A DNA stretch of 7,668 nucleotides from Bacillota bacterium (GCA_023397245.1 JAEWUH010000091.1:1-7668); one strand, 5' to 3'; positions 1 through 6,138 are shown, counted from the stretch's first letter. Notes: generated from the letters alone by a model not told the origin. Translations and numbers: made by a program.

Positions 1-1
1 G

Positions 2-181
2 TCCTCCATCGACGGCGCGGACGAGCTGGAAATCACGCATGAAGCGATTGCGAACCATATGGGTTCCGCGCGGGAAGTCGTTACGCGGATGCTGAAATAT
101 TTTCAGGATGAGGGCATGGTAAAGCTCTCCCGCGGAGTAATTAAGCTCACCGACCGCAAAAAGCTGACAAAGCTGACGTAA
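2..181 (+). CDS. Crp/Fnr-family transcriptional regulator, C-terminal fragment
   Basis: This is the last 59 codons of a gene that begins before the window, ending at TAA 179-181. The translated end reads ...ITHEAIANHMGSAREVVTRM... followed by LKYFQDEGMVKLSRGVIKL, which is the winged helix-turn-helix of Crp/Fnr regulators. The recognition helix carries the family-typical G-S-A-R-E-V-V-T-R pattern, and the wing is the 'V-K-L-S-R-G-V-I-K-L-T-D' segment. The sensor (cyclic-nucleotide-like beta-barrel) domain is outside the window, so ligand or cofactor cannot be judged. Known members bind a palindromic site as dimers and activate or repress nearby promoters. A strong terminator lies about 150 bp downstream, so the gene probably ends its transcription unit. 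Family assignment is secure from the HTH; targets are unknown. Confidence 0.88.
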   Translation, partial: SSIDGADELEITHEAIANHMGSAREVVTRMLKYFQDEGMVKLSRGVIKLTDRKKLTKLT

Positions 182-335
182 CGCAATTTCATACATAATG
201 GCGACATACAAATCCGGCTTCGAAAAATCGCGCAAGTCAAGACGGCAGGTACCGTAAATGAGGGAGCACACTTTTTTATGTGACCAGAATTTACAAGCGC
301 GGCCAACGCGTATTGCGCGGCTTTGTCATAGTCTG

Positions 336-368
336 AGGGGGCAGCCGACGGCTGCCCCCTGCTTTTTA
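336..368 (+). terminator. Rho-independent terminator after the Crp/Fnr gene
   Basis: A perfect 11-bp GC-rich stem (AGGGGGCAGCC at 336-346 with GGCTGCCCCCT at 350-360) closes a 3-nt loop and is followed by GCTTTTT. It is the first terminator after the stop at 181. The 150 bp between stop and stem hold no gene that I can support. Confidence 0.9.
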
Positions 369-442
369 GACCTGTTCGTTTCAGTAGAACGCTCGTTGAA
401 GGAACCCATGGAATCCGCTGCCGCCCAAAGTGTCCAAAAGCG

Positions 443-500
443 GGCCGTTTGCAGTCCACCCCGTCCGGACCGTTTCCGGCGGCACCCAAACGGCCTTTTT
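443..500 (+). terminator. Branched stem-loop with T run, possible second terminator
   Basis: GGCCGTTTG (443-451) pairs perfectly with CAAACGGCC (487-495), and TTTTT follows at 496-500. The 35-nt loop contains its own hairpin, CCGGA (465-469) with TCCGG (475-479). The outer stem and T run resemble a terminator, but no gene lies between it and the strong terminator at 336-368. It could end a small RNA, be a remnant, or work on the opposite strand, where the stem is followed by CGCTTTT. No convincing promoter was found just upstream. Confidence 0.4.
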
Positions 501-566
501 CGGCTCCGCTTCCTTATTCATTCAATCCGTTCTTGCTCCCTTATAAAATATGTCCGTATCCATAAT

Positions 567-616
567 TTCGTTACCGCAAACGGATTTCAGAGATTATCTT
601 AATTTGCGGTTACGAA
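567..616. repeat. Inverted repeat, 14-bp arms
   Basis: TTCGTTACCGCAAA (567-580) is complementary to TTTGCGGTTACGAA (603-616) at 13 of 14 positions, with a 22-nt spacer. No T run follows, so it does not look like a terminator. It lies about 50 bp upstream of the presumed -10 box of the tautomerase gene, where an operator or a structured upstream element would be plausible. Function not known. Confidence 0.5.
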
Positions 617-637
617 TAAAATACAGTCAATATCTGT

Positions 638-670
638 AGTATATTGTATGATATATACTCACAGTATAAT
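638..670 (+). promoter_or_regulatory. Candidate promoter with overlapping palindrome upstream of the tautomerase gene
   Basis: A consensus -10 box TATAAT sits at 665-670. The best -35-like word is TTGTAT (644-649), but it gives only a 15-bp spacer, so the promoter may need an activator. Overlapping the -35 area is the palindrome AGTATAT (638-644) / ATATACT (653-659) with an 8-bp spacer, positioned as an operator would be. The predicted leader to the start codon at 772 is about 95 nt. Confidence 0.4.
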
Positions 671-759
671 TATTAGTGGTTAAAAACTATTTTGTATTTA
701 CAGGCTCTCTTTTCTATAGTAAACTTGTCTGTAAGAAGCGGTTCCCAAACAGAATAAAT

Positions 760-764
760 GGAGG
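760..764 (+). promoter_or_regulatory. Ribosome binding site that decides the tautomerase start
   Basis: GGAGG at 760-764 is 7 nt before ATG 772 but only 1 nt before the alternative ATG at 766. Spacing therefore selects 772. That start also places proline directly after the initiator methionine, as MIF-family catalysis requires. Confidence 0.8.
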
Positions 765-771
765 TATGACT

Positions 772-1116
772 ATGCCCTGCATTCTTACAAAGGTAAATGT
801 TAAAATCACCGAAGAGAAAGAGAAAATTATAAAAGAAAAGCTCGGTAAGGCGATTGCACTCATTCCGGGAAAATCGGAAAGCTGGCTGATGCTGTCCTTT
901 GAGGATGAATGCCGGCTCTATTTTAAAGGCAGCAAAAACGAGGGTATTGCTTTTGTGGAAGTGAAGCTGTTTGGCAAAGCAAGCGGCGATTCCTACGAAA
1001 AGCTGACCGCCGCCATTACCGGTATTCTGAATGAGGAGCTGGGAATCAGCCCGTCCCAGATTTATGTAAAATACGAGGAAGTCTCGCACTGGGGCTGGAA
1101 CGGTGGCAACTTCTAG
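772..1116 (+). CDS. MIF / phenylpyruvate tautomerase family protein
   Basis: A 114-residue protein, almost exactly the length of macrophage migration inhibitory factor (about 115). It starts Met-Pro-Cys. In this family the methionine is removed and Pro1 acts as catalytic base in keto-enol tautomerisation of phenylpyruvate-like substrates; members are trimers of about 115-residue subunits. Other family marks are a G-K-S-E segment placing a lysine near position 33 (MIF Lys32), 'IYVKY' near the end (MIF 'VYINY') and a C-terminal GWNGGNF matching MIF GWNNSTF. No signal peptide is present, so it is probably cytoplasmic. An upstream in-frame ATG at 676 is possible but would bury the catalytic proline. 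The next gene, an AraC-type regulator, follows after 99 bp without a visible terminator. Family is confident; the physiological substrate is unknown, as for most bacterial members. Confidence 0.88.
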   Translation: MPCILTKVNVKITEEKEKIIKEKLGKAIALIPGKSESWLMLSFEDECRLYFKGSKNEGIAFVEVKLFGKASGDSYEKLTAAITGILNEELGISPSQIYVKYEEVSHWGWNGGNF

Positions 1117-1157
1117 CCTTTGCGTTACGTCTGCGGCTTGACTTAGAAAAGCAGGGA

Positions 1158-1186
1158 ATAACAAGCGCTCTTTCTTTCAATATGAT
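1158..1186 (+). promoter_or_regulatory. Candidate promoter for the AraC-type regulator
   Basis: ATAACA (1158-1163, 4 of 6 to the -35 consensus) is 17 bp from TATGAT (1181-1186, 5 of 6 to the -10 consensus). Transcription would start near 1193, leaving a short leader with the GGGAGG binding site at 1201-1206. Read-through from the tautomerase gene is the alternative. Confidence 0.35.
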
Positions 1187-1215
1187 ATTCTGTAAAAGAC
1201 GGGAGGAAAAACGGT

Positions 1216-2082
1216 TTGGATTGGATTCAGGGAATGCAGAAGGCTATTGATGATATGGAAGACCATCTGCTTGAGCCGACGGATTATGACCGTATTGCAA
1301 AAGCGGCCGGTTCGTCCGTCTTCCACTTTATGCGTATGTTCAATATTCTTACGGGTTTTACCGTGGGAGAATATATCCGCAACCGCAGGCTGACGCTGGC
1401 GGGCCAGGAGCTTGCCCTTTCAGGCGTAAAAATTCTGGACACCGCGCTCAAATACGGTTACGAAACGCATGAATCGTTTACAAAAGCATTCCAGCGATTC
1501 CACGGGGTTTCGCCCTCCGGCGCGCGCGAGCCGGGAGTGCAACTCAAATCCATCGGAAAGCTCTCGATCCAGGTCATATTGAAAGGAGACCGTGCATTGA
1601 ATTACAAATTAATAGAAAAAGAAGCCTTTACCGTGGTCGGCAGGAAAATCAAGGTCAGCACGAAGGACGGAAAGAATTTTGAGATTATTCCGAAGTTCTG
1701 CTCGGATTGCCAAAAGGACGGCACCTGTGAAACGCTTGGCCGGATGGTTGCGGACGACATGGGCGTGATGGGTATCTGCGCGAACTTTAAAAATGAGGAA
1801 TTCGATTATTATATGGCGGTTACCCACGCGGACGGCAAAATCCCGGCCGGCATGGAAACGCTTTTGATTCCGAAGCACACCTGGGCGGTGTTTGAATCGG
1901 TGGGGCCCATGCCGGATGCGATTCAGGACGTTTGGAAGCGCATTTTTTCCGAGTGGTTTCCCGCCAGCGAATTCGAGCATGCCGACGCGCCGGAACTTGA
2001 GGTTTACGAGCCGGGTGATATGACAAAGCCGGATTACAAAAGCTATGTCTGGATTCCGGTTGTAAAAAAGGCAAAAAGCTGA
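1216..2082 (+). CDS. AraC-family transcriptional regulator with C-terminal GyrI/Cass2-like effector-binding domain
   Basis: A 288-residue, two-domain regulator starting with TTG, 9 nt after GGGAGG (1201-1206). Residues about 5-106 form the AraC/XylS double helix-turn-helix. The first HTH is around 23-46. The second is around 71-96, containing 'ILDTALKYGYETHESFTKAFQRFHGVSP', the hallmark spacing of the family, broken here only by the sequence's own variation. Residues about 128-288 resemble the GyrI-like / Cass2 effector-binding fold seen in Rob- and BmrR-like regulators, with the typical TWAVFESVGPMPDAIQDVW (222-240) and a late Y-x-P-G-D segment. Such domains bind hydrophobic or cationic small molecules and control efflux or stress genes; the ligand here is unknown. 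Oddity: an internal Shine-Dalgarno and in-frame TTG sit exactly at the domain junction (separate entry). It ends before a bidirectional terminator. Confidence 0.9.
   Translation: MDWIQGMQKAIDDMEDHLLEPTDYDRIAKAAGSSVFHFMRMFNILTGFTVGEYIRNRRLTLAGQELALSGVKILDTALKYGYETHESFTKAFQRFHGVSPSGAREPGVQLKSIGKLSIQVILKGDRALNYKLIEKEAFTVVGRKIKVSTKDGKNFEIIPKFCSDCQKDGTCETLGRMVADDMGVMGICANFKNEEFDYYMAVTHADGKIPAGMETLLIPKHTWAVFESVGPMPDAIQDVWKRIFSEWFPASEFEHADAPELEVYEPGDMTKPDYKSYVWIPVVKKAKS
1583..1599 (+). promoter_or_regulatory. Internal ribosome binding site and in-frame TTG inside the AraC-type gene
   Basis: AAGGAG (1583-1588) is followed after 8 nt by TTG (1597-1599), which is codon 128 and in frame. Initiation there would yield a 161-residue protein starting M-N-Y-K-L-I-E-K, equal to the effector-binding domain alone. 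The site could be a working start or a leftover of an ancestral fusion of two genes. Confidence 0.45.
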
Positions 2083-2175
2083 TTCCCCGAAAAGACGCGG
2101 ATGACTGCGGCAGACCGTTCGTTCGGTAAGCGCTGTCAACACCGCAAGCAATATTGCGGCTGTCCATTGATGATC

Positions 2176-2213
2176 AAAAAAGCCTTGCGGATTGATACCC
2201 GCAAGGCTTTTTT
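2176..2213. terminator. Bidirectional Rho-independent terminator
   Basis: AAAAAAGCCTTGCGG (2176-2190) pairs perfectly over 15 bp with CCGCAAGGCTTTTTT (2199-2213) around an 8-nt loop. It gives a U run on both strands and lies between convergent genes, whose stops are at 2082 (plus) and 2232 (minus). It therefore serves both. Confidence 0.93.
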
Positions 2214-2231
2214 ACGGTTATGCGCCGTATT

Positions 2232-3791
2232 TTATGAAACGGTTACGATTACCTTTTCTCCGCCGATATTAATAGTCACACCGCCTCTGGAAACAGCCGT
2301 AATCGGATACAGCCAGCCGACTTTGCCGTTGTAGCTGTAAGCCTTTGCTTTACCCACAACCGCCACGGCAGAATTGTAGGACATCTGAACCGGCGGCTTG
2401 GACGCGCTCGTAATGGCCAAAACAGAGTAGGTGCGGCGAACCGGTATCGTGACATAGGAAGTATCCAGCTTTATTCCTGAACCGGTGTTCTGCGCCGCCC
2501 CGGTTGAAGAGGTAACCAGGCAGGAAGCGGATTTATAATCCGCCAGAATGCTGCCGCTGGAATCGACCAGGCAGACGGCAAGCCGCGCGCTGTACGCTGC
2601 GCTGCCCGCGGAGCTGGATAAATAAATTTTGCAGGTATTATCATCGGAATTGGATGAAATAGAGAATTTCCCGGAGGGATCGATCAGCTTCCAGGAAAGC
2701 TTGGTCCCGCTATCGAAGCCGGAAAGGCTTGGCGTAACGGTGGCCGTTACGGTCACAGAGCTGCCGCTGCTGACCTGCACCGCGGAGGTGTTGAGCGCCA
2801 CCCCGTTTCCGGTCAGAGCGCTTAGCGTAAAGCTGTCATAGCCGTTGGTTGTCTGCTTTGTAAGCCCGTACCCGTAAATGATTACGCCGTTGGATGAAAC
2901 GGCTCCGGTTTTCGCCTGGAAGACATATGTGCCGTCTTTTGCGGTACCGTTAAAATCAAGCACGGGAAAATCCGAAACTCCGGCTTCGATCGTCAGGTTT
3001 CCGGCATTGACGGCCACGGTTCCGGGGCCCGTGAGCGTGCCGACAAAGAGTGTTGACGTTGTGGCAAACTCGGCATTTTCATCAACCGTAAGCTTTTCCA
3101 CATCCACGCTCTGCGTGGTGGTAACGATACTGTTTGTACCCAGAGAAACGGTATCCACATCGGTAATACTGGGAAGAGTTCCGTTATAATTCTTAAATTT
3201 CAGAATTCCGGAGCTCTGTCCGTCTATTTTTCCGATTTTATAATTGGTTCCCTGCATCTCCATCGTACCGCCGAAAGCAACCGTACCGTTTACGGAAGTT
3301 GCGCCGCTGCCGTTTGCATATACCGTAATGTTATTGCCGGAAACGTTATTGCCGATCGTCAGTTTTCCGGAGAGCGTAACATCACCCTCCGCTTCAATGT
3401 CGCCTTTCACCGCGCCCCCGCTTATGCTGATATCGTCGTCGGAATGGATGGAATAAACCGAGCCGCCTATCATGGTCACATCGCCGGTGCATTCGACATC
3501 CGATACAGTGCCGTCATAAATCGTAAGGATTGAATTGCTGTCAACGGTTACGTCTCCGACCTTTCCGCCCCTGATAATCAGGTTCTCGCTGCATTCCACA
3601 TCCTCGCCGGTAACCTCGGTAAATTCTTCGGAATTCCAGGAATTGTCGGACCACGCCTCATAAGTTCCGATATAGGTTCCGGTTCCGTGCTTATTAATCA
3701 CCTGTGTATCGTCTGAAACGGCATTTACCGTATAGGGTACGGCCGCAAAAATCACCGTAAGGCTTAATACAGCGGCCCATAATTTCTTCAT
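2232..3791 (-). CDS. Secreted repeat-rich adhesin-like protein with Ig-like and shared C-terminal domains
   Basis: A 519-residue protein starting at ATG 3791, preceded by AGGAGG (3798-3803) at 6 nt. A signal peptide is clear: MKK, a hydrophobic core, then cleavage after V-N-A (residue 24). Residues about 65-146 contain five tandem units of 16-18 residues (starts near 65, 81, 99, 115, 132), each shaped like V/I-x-x-x-x-D/N-x-x-I/L-x-G-G-x-V. This suggests a short beta-solenoid. Residues 147-325 are Gly/Thr/Ser/Val-rich beta sequence. About 326-430 look like an Ig-like domain. About 439-519 look related to the C-terminus of the divergent metallophosphoesterase (TSASKP, NSA, GEK in the same order). 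No LPXTG, transmembrane anchor or S-layer homology repeat is visible, so it is probably released or attached non-covalently. Function not recognised; a surface or matrix role is inference. Confidence 0.8.
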   Translation of the reverse strand: MKKLWAAVLSLTVIFAAVPYTVNAVSDDTQVINKHGTGTYIGTYEAWSDNSWNSEEFTEVTGEDVECSENLIIRGGKVGDVTVDSNSILTIYDGTVSDVECTGDVTMIGGSVYSIHSDDDISISGGAVKGDIEAEGDVTLSGKLTIGNNVSGNNITVYANGSGATSVNGTVAFGGTMEMQGTNYKIGKIDGQSSGILKFKNYNGTLPSITDVDTVSLGTNSIVTTTQSVDVEKLTVDENAEFATTSTLFVGTLTGPGTVAVNAGNLTIEAGVSDFPVLDFNGTAKDGTYVFQAKTGAVSSNGVIIYGYGLTKQTTNGYDSFTLSALTGNGVALNTSAVQVSSGSSVTVTATVTPSLSGFDSGTKLSWKLIDPSGKFSISSNSDDNTCKIYLSSSAGSAAYSARLAVCLVDSSGSILADYKSASCLVTSSTGAAQNTGSGIKLDTSYVTIPVRRTYSVLAITSASKPPVQMSYNSAVAVVGKAKAYSYNGKVGWLYPITAVSRGGVTINIGGEKVIVTVS

Positions 3792-3840
3792 AAAAATCCT
3801 CCTGTCATCTTATATTTTATTCTGACTTGCCTGATCCTTA

Positions 3841-3930
3841 CACTCGTCAATTCGGGCTTTTGGCCTGATACCCCGCTGTTTTCTTCGGCGGAACCCCCGG
3901 CTGCCGCAGGGCGCTCGGTCTGGTTCCCCA
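3841..3930 (-). promoter_or_regulatory. GC-rich structured 5' leader of the adhesin-like gene, class not recognised
   Basis: On the minus strand the leader contains GGAACC (3927-3922) pairing with GGTTCC (3895-3890). Inside that loop is CTG-CGG-CAG. CCGC and GCGG then flank an A-rich loop, followed by GGCC-AAAA-GCC. The block is clearly richer in G and C than its flanks and sits between the predicted start near 3946 and the start codon. The words GGGGAACCA and CCCGAA resemble pieces of the ydaO (c-di-AMP) class, but the order and core do not fit, so I assign no class. Confidence 0.35.
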
Positions 3931-3952
3931 AAAGGAATTTATTTACATAATA

Positions 3953-3981
3953 ACTTTATCACTGCATGCAATAAATGGCAA
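3953..3981 (-). promoter_or_regulatory. Candidate promoter of the adhesin-like gene
   Basis: On the minus strand TTGCCA (3981-3976, 5 of 6 to consensus) is 17 bp from TAAAGT (3958-3953, 4 of 6), with TG one base before the -10 (extended -10). Transcription would start near 3946, giving a leader of about 155 nt. The spacer contains the palindrome TGCATGCA. No equally good promoter was found for the divergent gene at 4223; the rest of 3982-4174 shows nothing I can name. Confidence 0.5.
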
Positions 3982-4174
3982 GTGTTTTTACAGAAACATC
4001 CATTGCGCAGTCCGGTAGTTTTACGGCTGTTTCCGGGCATTTCTTCCCCGCCCGGCTCTGGAAAATGTGCGGGATTCGGAGATGTTGCTAAAATTTAAGC
4101 TGTTCTTAATCTCTTTATTACAGGAGTTTAGCATTCCGGTCCTATGCTTGAGATGCAAAGAAAAATATTCAGAC

Positions 4175-4212
4175 AGAGCCTGGGGATTGAACAGGGCTCT
4201 CCCGAAGGAGGA
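4175..4212 (+). promoter_or_regulatory. Two mutually exclusive hairpins at the metallophosphoesterase ribosome binding site
   Basis: AGAGCC (4175-4180) can pair with GGCTCT (4195-4200). Alternatively CTCC (4199-4202) pairs with GGAG (4207-4210) across a CGAA loop, hiding the AGGAGG site (4206-4211). The two stems share bases 4199-4200, so only one can form at a time. This could switch translation, but the stems are short. Confidence 0.35.
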
Positions 4213-4222
4213 TTATCAGAAC

Positions 4223-5932
4223 ATGCAAATTTCCAAAAAAACGGCAGCCATTGCCGCTTTTTGCCTGACCCTTTCCATTTTCTGCTCCAGCACGGCATTT
4301 GCTGCGGAAACCGGAAGCACTCAGGCAATCGAGGATTTAAGCCTTACCCCCGGAAACACGGCGGCAGATTTGAACCTCACATGGTACACCGATAACAGCG
4401 CGGCAAACAGTCAGTCGCAGGTACGCTTTCTTACACAGGACGGCAAGGTTGCGGCATCCGCAAAAGGCACGGCAGCCACTGCTACAGACGGAAAGCTCAG
4501 CCACAAGGTAACCGTTACCGGTTTGAAGACAGCTACCGCCTACACCTATCAGGTCTCCGGCGACGGCATACAGTGGAGCAGCGGCAGCCCGTATAAAACG
4601 TCCGACTCCGACCGTTTCAGCTTCGCCTACATCGGTGACCCACAGTTGAACCACGGCAAACAGGATCCCAGCAGCAAGCTGTTCAGTTCGGATCAAACAA
4701 CCGCGCAGGGCTGGAAGGATACCATGACGCAGATCGCAAAATCCGGCGTTAACTTCATCGCAAGCGCCGGCGACCAGATCGACGGCAGCGCGGAGAAAAA
4801 AGAGGACGAATACACCGACTTTTTTGCGCCTGCTTCCTTAAAATCGATTCCGCTGGCTCCCTCCGTCGGCAATCATGACAGAAGCTATCTTTTCCTTTAT
4901 CACTACAATCTGCCCAACCAGCAGAGTTTCGGCGGCATCGCCACAACCGACAAGGAAAGTGGCAATACGGATCCTTCCACCGGCGCGGTAGTCAACCAGG
5001 AGCGCAAGGACGCGGAGTCATTGGGAAACTATTACTACTCCTACGGTAACTCCCTGTTTGTGGTTCTGAACGACTCCGCCTACCCGGCAAGCAAAGCCGA
5101 GGCCGCCCCGTTCATTGCCAACTTTGACGCAACCCTGAAAGCCGCAAACGCCGCTTATCCCAACCACAAGTGGCTGTTCGTCCAGCATCACAAATCCACG
5201 GCCAGCGTTGCGCAGCACGTAGCCGACAAAGATATCGAATATTACGTGGAAGCCGGATTTGAAAAGCTTATGGACAAATATCACGTTGACTTCGTACTTG
5301 CCGGGCACGATCATGTGTATGTGCGCAGCGCGGTGATGCGCAACGGAAAAGTGACTGACAAAAGCAATTCCGTTGCCAACGCAAACGGTACGGTTTACTT
5401 TACCGCCACAACAGCCAGCGGCCTGAAATATTATAATATATTTGATACGGAAAAGCTGTACGAGAAAAACAACACCGTTTATCCGGTTCTGGCAAACGGC
5501 CTTGCGGGAAGCGCCGAATACCTGAAAAAGGTCTACCCCCTTTCCACAAACTTCGCCGTACAGAAAAAGATTCCGGAATATACCAAAATCAGCGTAGACG
5601 GCAGCAGCGTTACATTCCACACCTATGACATCAACAGCAGCACCCCAATCGATACCTTTACCGTAAGCAAATCCTCTGTAACCAGCGACACCACCGCACC
5701 GATAAAAATTGCGCGCGGCAAATCCTATGTCTTTAAGCTTACCAGCGCGAAAAAGCCCAATATTACGGCCGGAAATTCCGCACTGTTCCAGATTAAGCCG
5801 GTAAGCAGCTCAGGCAAAAATTATTACTTCCGCGTTACGGCAACCGGAAAAGCCGGGCAGAGCGCCGGAATATACAGCATCGTACCGGGCGAAAAGGCCG
5901 TGCGCCAGTTTACTGCTTCCATTGCGGGCTGA
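4223..5932 (+). CDS. Secreted purple-acid-phosphatase-like metallophosphoesterase with FN3-like and C-terminal accessory domains
   Basis: A 569-residue protein. ATG 4223 is chosen because it starts a good signal peptide (MQISKK, hydrophobic core, cleavage after A-F-A at 27) and follows AGGAGG (4206-4211) by 11 nt; the upstream in-frame ATG at 4067 has neither. Residues about 33-130 are a fibronectin-III / purple acid phosphatase N-terminal-like domain. The catalytic domain shows all five calcineurin-like metal motifs: GDPQ (138-141), GDQID (183-187), GNHD (216-219), HH (322-323) and GHDH (361-364). Gln at 141, where many relatives have His, is seen in this extracellular subfamily. Residues about 494-569 form an accessory domain resembling the end of the divergent adhesin-like protein. 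The enzyme would hydrolyse phosphomonoesters or diesters outside the cell using a di-metal centre; the substrate is unknown. A terminator follows at 5992. Confidence 0.92.
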   Translation: MQISKKTAAIAAFCLTLSIFCSSTAFAAETGSTQAIEDLSLTPGNTAADLNLTWYTDNSAANSQSQVRFLTQDGKVAASAKGTAATATDGKLSHKVTVTGLKTATAYTYQVSGDGIQWSSGSPYKTSDSDRFSFAYIGDPQLNHGKQDPSSKLFSSDQTTAQGWKDTMTQIAKSGVNFIASAGDQIDGSAEKKEDEYTDFFAPASLKSIPLAPSVGNHDRSYLFLYHYNLPNQQSFGGIATTDKESGNTDPSTGAVVNQERKDAESLGNYYYSYGNSLFVVLNDSAYPASKAEAAPFIANFDATLKAANAAYPNHKWLFVQHHKSTASVAQHVADKDIEYYVEAGFEKLMDKYHVDFVLAGHDHVYVRSAVMRNGKVTDKSNSVANANGTVYFTATTASGLKYYNIFDTEKLYEKNNTVYPVLANGLAGSAEYLKKVYPLSTNFAVQKKIPEYTKISVDGSSVTFHTYDINSSTPIDTFTVSKSSVTSDTTAPIKIARGKSYVFKLTSAKKPNITAGNSALFQIKPVSSSGKNYYFRVTATGKAGQSAGIYSIVPGEKAVRQFTASIAG

Positions 5933-5991
5933 AAGCCGCCCATTCAACATTTCATACACCTTCACTCTTCATAGATTCATCTGCTTCCAGA

Positions 5992-6028
5992 GAACTGCCG
6001 CCCGATTCCGGACGGCAGTTCCTCTTTT
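5992..6028 (+). terminator. Rho-independent terminator of the metallophosphoesterase gene
   Basis: GAACTGCCG (5992-6000) pairs with CGGCAGTTC (6013-6021), with an inner CCG/CGG extension, and is followed by CTCTTTT. It lies 60 bp after the stop codon at 5932. No gene is visible between 5933 and the tRNA at 6256. Confidence 0.85.
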
Positions 6029-6114
6029 CATCTCACAGCCTCAAGCGTTCCGGCTTCAAAATCTTTGAATCAAAAACGCTATTCCTGCAAAAAGATTTGC
6101 CTGCCTGCTGACTT

Positions 6115-6138
6115 TTCGCTTGACGTGCAAAGGGTCAT
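6115..6138 (+). repeat. Partial copy of the tRNA-Val anticodon arm
   Basis: These 24 bases match tRNA positions 6282-6305 at 23 of 24 positions; the single difference is A6129 against G6296. The copied part runs from the 5' side of the anticodon stem through TTGACGT (anticodon loop) to the start of the T stem. Neither the acceptor nor the D arm is present nearby, so it is not a second tRNA gene. It may be an attachment-site relic or a tRNA gene fragment. Confidence 0.75.

Noticed and set aside
103..489. Minus-strand open frame of about 128 codons
   Set aside because: It overlaps the end of the Crp/Fnr gene and the terminator; the protein is low in family-like patterning and looks like a shadow.
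258..602. Plus-strand open frame of about 114 codons in the gene-free stretch
   Set aside because: It runs through a strong terminator hairpin and a second stem-loop, has no binding site and no family-like sequence.
676..771. Upstream extension of the tautomerase reading frame from ATG 676
   Set aside because: It has no ribosome binding site, overlaps the promoter region, and would bury the catalytic N-terminal proline that the 772 start exposes.
1609..2151. Long minus-strand frames opposite the AraC-type gene
   Set aside because: They are shadows of a well-supported gene with recognisable domains on the plus strand.
3841..3930. ydaO-type c-di-AMP riboswitch
   Set aside because: Only isolated words (GGGGAACCA, CCCGAA) fit; the conserved 3' core and the order of elements are not present, so it is listed only as an unrecognised structured leader.
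4067..4222. Upstream start of the metallophosphoesterase at ATG 4067
   Set aside because: It would place about 52 residues before a textbook signal peptide and lacks a binding site; AGGAGG precedes 4223.
5018..5620. 200-codon minus-strand frame opposite the metallophosphoesterase
   Set aside because: The plus-strand frame carries all catalytic motifs; the opposite frame has no start signal or family likeness.
6115..6138. A second tRNA gene
   Set aside because: Only the anticodon-arm region is present; no acceptor, D or full T arm surrounds it and the anticodon stem is broken by the G-to-A difference.
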